IMG/VR virus record: IMGVR_UViG_3300027712_001108
Span: 62,001 to 126,000 of that record
Direction: 5' to 3' (one strand)
Length of the DNA: 64,000 nt
DNA from: a virus
Part shown: in pieces, positions 58,778-64,000 of the stretch
Layout of the letters: each line of letters opens with the position of its first letter
Numbering within the stretch: position 1 is the first letter of the stretch
Made by a program: the position numbers and the translations under genes
The notes under the pieces: generated by a model
What the model was told of the DNA's origin: nothing
Databases searched by the model: none
The model's input: only the letters and a program-made list of their open reading frames with translations

Positions 58778-59400
58778 CAGTCTTCTGGGCCTAATCCAGA
58801 TTTACGCAGCATGTCTTTAAGTCCGGCAACATGATCAGCAGCAGATTTCTTTTCTTCGCCTTTTACTTTGTAACGGTCGTTGCCTATAGTAGCCAATGTA
58901 CCGCCTATAAACTGTTTGATGATGTGTTGTGCAAAAGCAACTGCACTGGATATAGGCATTCCTGATTTACGTGCAATAGCAGACGCAAGTTCTACTAGTG
59001 TAAATTCACCTAATTCACGTATGGTTTTCAATGCAATAGATGTAAGACGTACTTGATCTCCCATGGCATCTTGAACACCTTGTGGTACTGCTGCGCCTGC
59101 ATCATTGTCTTTCTCTGACCAGCCATACCTTTTATCGCCCAGTCGTTCTATACAGCAACCAAACTTACCTACAACTGCTCGTAATAAATCGGCAACTGGA
59201 TGGTCGTCATCTGGGTGTAACATTCGTATTCTATCAGCCCATTCCTTAACACTGATACCTTCGTCACCTGCATCTTTAACAGCTTCCAATGCATCCAGTA
59301 TGCGAGTTTGCATAGCAGGTGCATGCTTTTTAAGTTCACGTTCTATTTGAAAGTTAATAGACGGTCTGTCAGATATTGATTCTCTTAGTTTTCTTTTCAT
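58777..59400 (-). CDS. Winged-helix-like hypothetical protein
   Basis: 207 residues, AAGG upstream. Residues of about 30-95 and 115-180 each look like winged-helix units (ILDALEAVKDAGDEGISVKE; LTSIALKTIRELGEFTLVEL). The N-terminus MKRKLRESISD includes L-R-E, so processing is possible. Translationally coupled to the kinase-like gene. Role unknown. Confidence 0.6.
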   Translation of the reverse strand: MKRKLRESISDRPSINFQIERELKKHAPAMQTRILDALEAVKDAGDEGISVKEWADRIRMLHPDDDHPVADLLRAVVGKFGCCIERLGDKRYGWSEKDNDAGAAVPQGVQDAMGDQVRLTSIALKTIRELGEFTLVELASAIARKSGMPISSAVAFAQHIIKQFIGGTLATIGNDRYKVKGEEKKSAADHVAGLKDMLRKSGLGPED

Positions 59401-59424
59401 AGCATGCAGCCTTATATGGTCTAT

Positions 59425-59431
59425 TATTTAT
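59425..59431 (-). promoter_or_regulatory. T4-like late promoter box
   Basis: ATAAATA on the minus strand, 24 bases before ATG 59400. Confidence 0.45.
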
Positions 59432-59445
59432 TGGAATTTTACCAC

Positions 59446-59473
59446 TTGACAACAGTCAACTAACTGCTATATT
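59446..59473 (+). promoter_or_regulatory. Sigma70-type promoter
   Basis: TTGACA (59446-59451), 16-base spacer, TATATT (59468-59473). Divergent from the late box of the minus-strand pair. Confidence 0.65.
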
Positions 59474-59504
59474 ACACACATACAAACACACACAGGAGAA
59501 CTAG

Positions 59505-59900
59505 ATGAGTGTTACTAAAGGTGTACTTTATGTTGGAGGCGGACTGCTTGCAGTAGCAGTGTTGTTTGGTGTTGCCACACCCATTCTCAGCGTGCTAACT
59601 GCACCTGGGCGTGTGCTTACTGAAACCATGGGCACCACGAACATTATCAACAACTATGAAATGTTCTTTGATCTCAATGCAGGCTATCAACGTCGCATGG
59701 GCGACATTGCTGGTCATAAAGATGCAGTTGCCACTGCCGCTGGCAATGAAAAGAATCGCTTGACAGTTGAACTGTTGGGTATGAAGAACACTTGCCGTGA
59801 CTTGGTTACTCGCTACAATGCAGAAAGCGCCAAACAGAATCGTGCGCTGTTTAAAGCAGCCAATCTGCCTGGCGAACTTGACATCAACACTTGCAACTGA
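59505..59900 (+). CDS. Membrane-anchored hypothetical protein
   Basis: 131 residues, AGGAGAA upstream. One N-terminal span (VLYVGGGLLAVAVLFGVAT), then a helical soluble domain (NIINNYEMFFDLNAGYQRRM) with two Cys. The topology is reminiscent of membrane-anchored LemA-like phage proteins; not confirmed. Coupled to a lipoprotein-like gene, so both probably act at the envelope. Confidence 0.6.
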   Translation: MSVTKGVLYVGGGLLAVAVLFGVATPILSVLTAPGRVLTETMGTTNIINNYEMFFDLNAGYQRRMGDIAGHKDAVATAAGNEKNRLTVELLGMKNTCRDLVTRYNAESAKQNRALFKAANLPGELDINTCN

Positions 59901-59912
59901 TAGGATAATAAA

Positions 59913-60458
59913 ATGACAACGAAACGGATTCTCACTAGCTTGGCACTTGTTGCTGGCCTTGGTTTGACATTGATGGCTGGTAGCTGTGATGTGCAGCCCA
60001 ATACTTCAACAAAAAACAGTGAAGCCAGTAAAGCTGCTGCCGCTGCCAACTCTATTAGCTTTGCTGCTGGCAATGCTGAAATCGACAACATCAAGAAGCG
60101 TTTGCAATTGACAAGCGACCCTGCGCTGATGGGTTATATCGTTCTGTTCAATGACATGGGGCAACCCGTCATCTATACCACTGTCAAAGGCAAGGTTACT
60201 TCGGGTGGTAAGCGTCTGACTGCACCTTTCCAAGAAACTGCTCTTACACGCGGCGGAGTTGGTGAAGTAAGTTCGAGTGACTTTACCGATGCACCCAGCG
60301 ATGAAGGCACATGGGGTTCCAGCAATCCATACATTTACTTCTGGACTACCGAAGGTCAATACATCCAGTGGAGCGGTAATTACCTCTACAGCGACAAACC
60401 GTTCCGTTTGAACAGTACTCCGTCTGTGGTACTTGTACAACCTGTACCTGCTAACTAA
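59913..60458 (+). CDS. Putative lipoprotein
   Basis: 181 residues. Signal peptide ILTSLALVAGLGLTLMAGS followed by Cys25, a loose lipobox. The mature protein starts with a Ser/Ala/Asn linker, then a beta-rich domain (GYIVLFNDMGQPVIYTTVKG). Envelope localisation likely, perhaps superinfection exclusion; function not shown. Confidence 0.65.
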   Translation: MTTKRILTSLALVAGLGLTLMAGSCDVQPNTSTKNSEASKAAAAANSISFAAGNAEIDNIKKRLQLTSDPALMGYIVLFNDMGQPVIYTTVKGKVTSGGKRLTAPFQETALTRGGVGEVSSSDFTDAPSDEGTWGSSNPYIYFWTTEGQYIQWSGNYLYSDKPFRLNSTPSVVLVQPVPAN

Positions 60459-60524
60459 CTAAAATCTCACAATTGACACAGTGAGGCAGCATGCGATTAC
60501 ATGCTGCCTCTATTCATATCATTG

Positions 60525-60532
60525 CTAAATAT
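60525..60532 (+). promoter_or_regulatory. T4-like late promoter box
   Basis: CTAAATAT 36 bases before the giant virion protein ATG. Confidence 0.5.
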
Positions 60533-60568
60533 CTAGTACATGTTATCAAGTATCTGGAAATTCACACA

Positions 60569-63500
60569 ATGAAAATCAAAAATATCACATCGCGAATTAA
60601 GTTGGCAGAAGCACCTGGTACCGGACAAGCGACTCAGGTACGTCCTGCTACTAATGTGCCACGCGGTATGCGCAATTCTACAGGCAATGGTCCTAAAAAA
60701 CCCACTAACTTTGCAGCAAACGACAATATTGTTAAAAAAGCCGCTGACATGATTGGTAGTACAGGTGCATCAGCTGAAGAAATTGTAGCAAGTCCATGGT
60801 ATGCAAGATGGTACGATACATTTGCAGATGGTGCAAAATTTGCGGGCAAAGGTGCCTGGAATGGTGTTAAGATTGCCGGTAAAGTTGCAAGCAAAGTTGC
60901 ATTGCCATTGCTGGCGTGTGTGGCCATATATGACGGCTATACTCAAATAACTGCCATAGATAAAAATGATACCAATCGTAGAAATAAAATAATTGCTATA
61001 GTAACTAAACTTGTGGCAGATTATGGATTTCCGGCAGTTGCAGGATATCTCGGTGCAATGGCAGGTGGTGCAGTTGGTGCATGGGTAGGCGGAGTAGGTG
61101 CGGCACCTGGTGCATTGATAGGAGGTATTGCCGGAGAAGCTGCTGCGTTTATTACACAATGGCAATATGGTGATAATATAGATCAAGCAATTGAAGATCT
61201 AGTAGATAATGTTCTTATGGATGCACCGCCATTGCGAAAAGCAACAGGTACATACACTGCACCGTATGATGTATCCAACGACGAACAAGGTGCACCGTTA
61301 CCCTATGACGATATTGTGCCTAATCCAATTGTCAATCCAAATTCGAATCCTGTTGTAGATCCTTCTACACCAGTTGTAACTAAACCTGCTGCTGTAACTG
61401 CATCACCCACTGCACAAAATACTGCTAAAAAACCTGAAAGTAAACCAAAAACTGCTGTAACACCAAGTGCTGCAAGTACTACTACAAGACCACCGACTGC
61501 TAAGTTGCCAGTTACAACATCTACACCAACTGTGCCTCAAACTCCAAAGGTTACAATACCTAAAACTCCTACAACTGCAACACAGCCTAATTATGATGAG
61601 TTAACATTCAAGCAGGCATTTGCTCGTGCCAGAGAACGTGCAAGACAATTGTCACCTGATGATGCAGGCAAGTATACATTTACATGGCGTGGTAAACCAT
61701 ATCAAACAAATTACAAAGGCAGTGGCACTGCTGCCAGACCAAATGAGCCTTATATATCTCAGAAAAAGCAGCGCGGTATGATGAGTACTGCACCAATAAA
61801 AAATCCATACGAAAATCCAAAAAACGAAAGCATGAATTTTGCTGTTGATGAAGGAGTGTTAGACGTACTTGGCAGACTTGGTACAGGTATCAAAGGGTTG
61901 TTTAAAGGCGGTAAAGCACTTACCGCAGCAGAGAAAGCAGCAGCTGAAGCCGCCGAAGTCGCAGCAAAAGCTGCTAGAGCATTAGAGAAGACACTGTCTA
62001 ACGGTAGGAAATATAGATACGACGAACTTAAAAAAGTCTGGTATGATGTTGAAAAAGAAGCTACCATAGGTAAAAAAGCAGCACAAGTAAATTCTGCCAG
62101 TGTAGAAGGTCGTGAGCTATATGCTATACGATCTGCAAAAATAGATGCAGAGGCTGCGGCTTCGGCAGGTACCACTGCATCTAAAATTACACCAGAGGTT
62201 AAAGCATTATTACGCAAAAAGCCGCCAGAAAGTTGGACAGTTGCAGAACTTACAAGCTTGGGTCTTAAAATAGAGGATGTGCCATTTTTATCTGCTGCTA
62301 GATCAGTGGGGCTTGACATTGCTGCAACTGCTGACGAAATTGTCAAGGCGCCATGGTATAGTGCATGGAGCAAGCTTGTACATGTCACCGGAGTTGTTTC
62401 TAATAATCTATTAATGGCTGCAATAAATGGTGCAGTGCCTGTATTTGAAGCAATTGGAAAACTACAACAACTTGATAAAAATGATCCAAATTATCAACGT
62501 AGACGAAACGAAATATGGGCAGAGTGTATTGCAAAAATTGGTGTACAGGCAACTGCTGCTATACTAGGTGCCGCAATTGCTCGTAAGTTAGTAGGTAAAG
62601 TCACAGCTAATAACAAAGCAAAATGGGTAGCAACACTGGTTGGAGAGTTTGCAGGGTTGACTGCTGAACAAATTTTCATAGATCCAAGTATAGAATCTAT
62701 AGTGCAAAAAGCCAGCGACGTTATAACAGGAACTACAATACCCAGAGGGCAGGTGACTGATCCCACAACCGGTGAACCTCAGACAAACGCAGATGGCACA
62801 CCTGCAAATTACGGCGATGTTACAAATAATCCATTGTATAAGAAGGCATATAACTGGGCAGTAAAATCTGGATATACAGGTGATGGTCCTGCTAGATTTG
62901 CCATGATGATTTATAAACAAGGGCCAAATGGTCCTCTTGTTAATCAACTAAATGAAACTATTTTAGTTGGATGGCTCTACAAACAACTACAAGAGTCAAC
63001 AGATGCACGACGCACTATTAACATCCACAATAGTATTAGATCTATACTAGCAGAACGTACCAATGCCGATGCAATTGAACGTGTTGCATTCACATTGGTG
63101 GAATCTGGTATATTCAATGAAGATGCCGATAGTGATAACTTTATGACCAATGTCACTGCTGCCATTGCAGCCAATACCAAAGGCGACAAAGTAGGCGCAC
63201 AAAAAGCCCTTGATGCTGCAAAATTGAATAACCCAGCCACAGGCACTGATCAAACCAATCAAAAGAAAATGCTGGATCAATTGACCAAAGCAAATCCCAG
63301 CCTGGCCGTACCCAATACCAATCCAAACTCTACTCAAAATCAAACACCAAATCCCAATGCCACACAGAGTAATGTTGAAGAAGCCGGCGGCATCGGCGGC
63401 GGCATGTCTGGTGGTGCAATACACGGTCAGGCAGTTGGTGCTAATGCAACAGAAGTAATTCAAGCCTATAATGAATTTGCAGCACAATATCCCATTGCTA

Positions 63501-64000
63501 AATTCCTGCTAGATATTGCACCAATAACTGGTACCGCAACAAGTATTATTGACGCATCGCAAGATCTTCGCGATGGCAAATATGGGCAGGCTGCATTAGA
63601 TATGTTAGGTGCATTGCCTGGATTTAAAATAGGCAAGTATCTGAGTCGTGGTTTGCAAAATGCAGTACATGCTATTAATAAAGGTGCACGAGCTGGCAAT
63701 ATAGGCAATGCCGCATCTAACCTGATTGGTAATACAATTGGATCTGCAAGTGAAAGCATTGCACCTAAGATGGGCGATCACGTCATGTTGGAATTGGCAG
63801 ATGGTCGTATGATAGTTGCTCCTATATCAGAGCTTCGCGGCAACAGTATGATTGTTACGCTGGATGAAACTGGACATCAATGGCTGGATGAAAGTCCAAG
63901 TCATGACGCACTTAAAATAGGTGATGGCACACAGTCAATAAGCAGCACTGCACAGTTTTGGAACAGTATGATAGATACACTTGTGCATGATACTCCTTCA
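60569..64000 (+). CDS. Very long internal virion protein (3' end outside window)
   Basis: Open from ATG 60569 to the window end (1144 codons, no stop). Residues 1-14 MKIKNITSRIKLAE form a leader ending L-A-E. A module AEEIVASPWYARWYDTF...DKNDTNRRNKI is repeated about 500 residues later as ADEIVKAPWYSAWSKLV...DKNDPNYQRRRNEI; each precedes Ala/Gly-rich membrane-active-looking segments. Between them are a Pro/Thr linker and FKQAFARARERARQLSPD, then TFTWRGKPYQTNY, seen in phage internal proteins. EEAGGIGGGMSGGAI lies further on. Probably a packaged polyprotein-like component ejected with DNA. Confidence 0.75.
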   Translation, partial: MKIKNITSRIKLAEAPGTGQATQVRPATNVPRGMRNSTGNGPKKPTNFAANDNIVKKAADMIGSTGASAEEIVASPWYARWYDTFADGAKFAGKGAWNGVKIAGKVASKVALPLLACVAIYDGYTQITAIDKNDTNRRNKIIAIVTKLVADYGFPAVAGYLGAMAGGAVGAWVGGVGAAPGALIGGIAGEAAAFITQWQYGDNIDQAIEDLVDNVLMDAPPLRKATGTYTAPYDVSNDEQGAPLPYDDIVPNPIVNPNSNPVVDPSTPVVTKPAAVTASPTAQNTAKKPESKPKTAVTPSAASTTTRPPTAKLPVTTSTPTVPQTPKVTIPKTPTTATQPNYDELTFKQAFARARERARQLSPDDAGKYTFTWRGKPYQTNYKGSGTAARPNEPYISQKKQRGMMSTAPIKNPYENPKNESMNFAVDEGVLDVLGRLGTGIKGLFKGGKALTAAEKAAAEAAEVAAKAARALEKTLSNGRKYRYDELKKVWYDVEKEATIGKKAAQVNSASVEGRELYAIRSAKIDAEAAASAGTTASKITPEVKALLRKKPPESWTVAELTSLGLKIEDVPFLSAARSVGLDIAATADEIVKAPWYSAWSKLVHVTGVVSNNLLMAAINGAVPVFEAIGKLQQLDKNDPNYQRRRNEIWAECIAKIGVQATAAILGAAIARKLVGKVTANNKAKWVATLVGEFAGLTAEQIFIDPSIESIVQKASDVITGTTIPRGQVTDPTTGEPQTNADGTPANYGDVTNNPLYKKAYNWAVKSGYTGDGPARFAMMIYKQGPNGPLVNQLNETILVGWLYKQLQESTDARRTINIHNSIRSILAERTNADAIERVAFTLVESGIFNEDADSDNFMTNVTAAIAANTKGDKVGAQKALDAAKLNNPATGTDQTNQKKMLDQLTKANPSLAVPNTNPNSTQNQTPNPNATQSNVEEAGGIGGGMSGGAIHGQAVGANATEVIQAYNEFAAQYPIAKFLLDIAPITGTATSIIDASQDLRDGKYGQAALDMLGALPGFKIGKYLSRGLQNAVHAINKGARAGNIGNAASNLIGNTIGSASESIAPKMGDHVMLELADGRMIVAPISELRGNSMIVTLDETGHQWLDESPSHDALKIGDGTQSISSTAQFWNSMIDTLVHDTPS

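Overview
The window is a segment of a large tailed-phage genome of the T4-like type (Caudoviricetes). The grounds are: recurrent (A/C)TAAATA boxes like T4 late promoters; virion proteins opening with a short leader that ends in an L-x-E site, the T4 prohead-protease consensus; a GH19 endolysin; a collagen-like tail fibre; free-standing HNH genes; and 35 recognisable tRNA genes. The host is Gram-negative: there is a phage-borne outer-membrane barrel and a proteobacterial-type Pho box. It may be an alphaproteobacterium, because the tRNA-His lacks G-1 and has A73, and DUF1127-like and DUF3563-like genes are present. Early genes carry sigma70-type TTGACA/TATAAT promoters. Most genes lie on the + strand.

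Layout. 1-2.7 kb: collagen fibre (-) and an SGNH protein. 2.8-9.7 kb: endolysin, an amber-suppressor tRNA followed by a gene with TAG as its third codon, then a dense tRNA cluster mixed with abnormal tRNA-like RNAs. 9.8-36 kb: a mosaic of tRNAs, HNH endonucleases, four radical-SAM enzymes, three related unknown proteins with a GG-rich N-terminus, PstS, an iron-permease-like protein behind a pseudoknot leader, a ParB-like/HNH pair, and long structured noncoding RNAs. One of those RNAs (22131-22348) contains a copy of the GTPase-associated centre of 23S rRNA; another is about 1.3 kb. 36-43 kb: a YhhQ queuosine-precursor transporter, a methyltransferase and a PaaK-like ligase in a coupled operon, peptidyl-tRNA hydrolase, and an AAA ATPase. 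43-49.5 kb: DUF1127/DUF3563 proteins, the outer-membrane protein, a metallophosphatase gene broken by an HNH cassette, an RNA-repair-like pair (Pnkp-type phosphatase and a cyclic-phosphate receiver protein), and a second AAA ATPase. 49.5-53 kb: nucleotidyltransferase, MetK, UV endonuclease and another structured RNA. 53-60.5 kb: membrane proteins and an NAD-salvage cluster (NadM-Nudix, SLOG protein, NadV), then two minus-strand genes including a kinase-like protein. 60.6 kb to the end: a very long internal virion protein that runs off the window.

Taken together the genes suggest a phage that brings much of its own translation and RNA economy: tRNAs for all 20 amino acids plus initiator and amber suppressor, Pth2, RNA-repair enzymes, an rRNA mimic and several ornate RNAs. 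It also brings cofactor supply: SAM through MetK for radical-SAM enzymes and methyltransferases, NAD through NadV and NadM, phosphate through PstS, and queuine precursors through YhhQ. All functional statements rest on motif recognition by eye; no database search or folding program was run.
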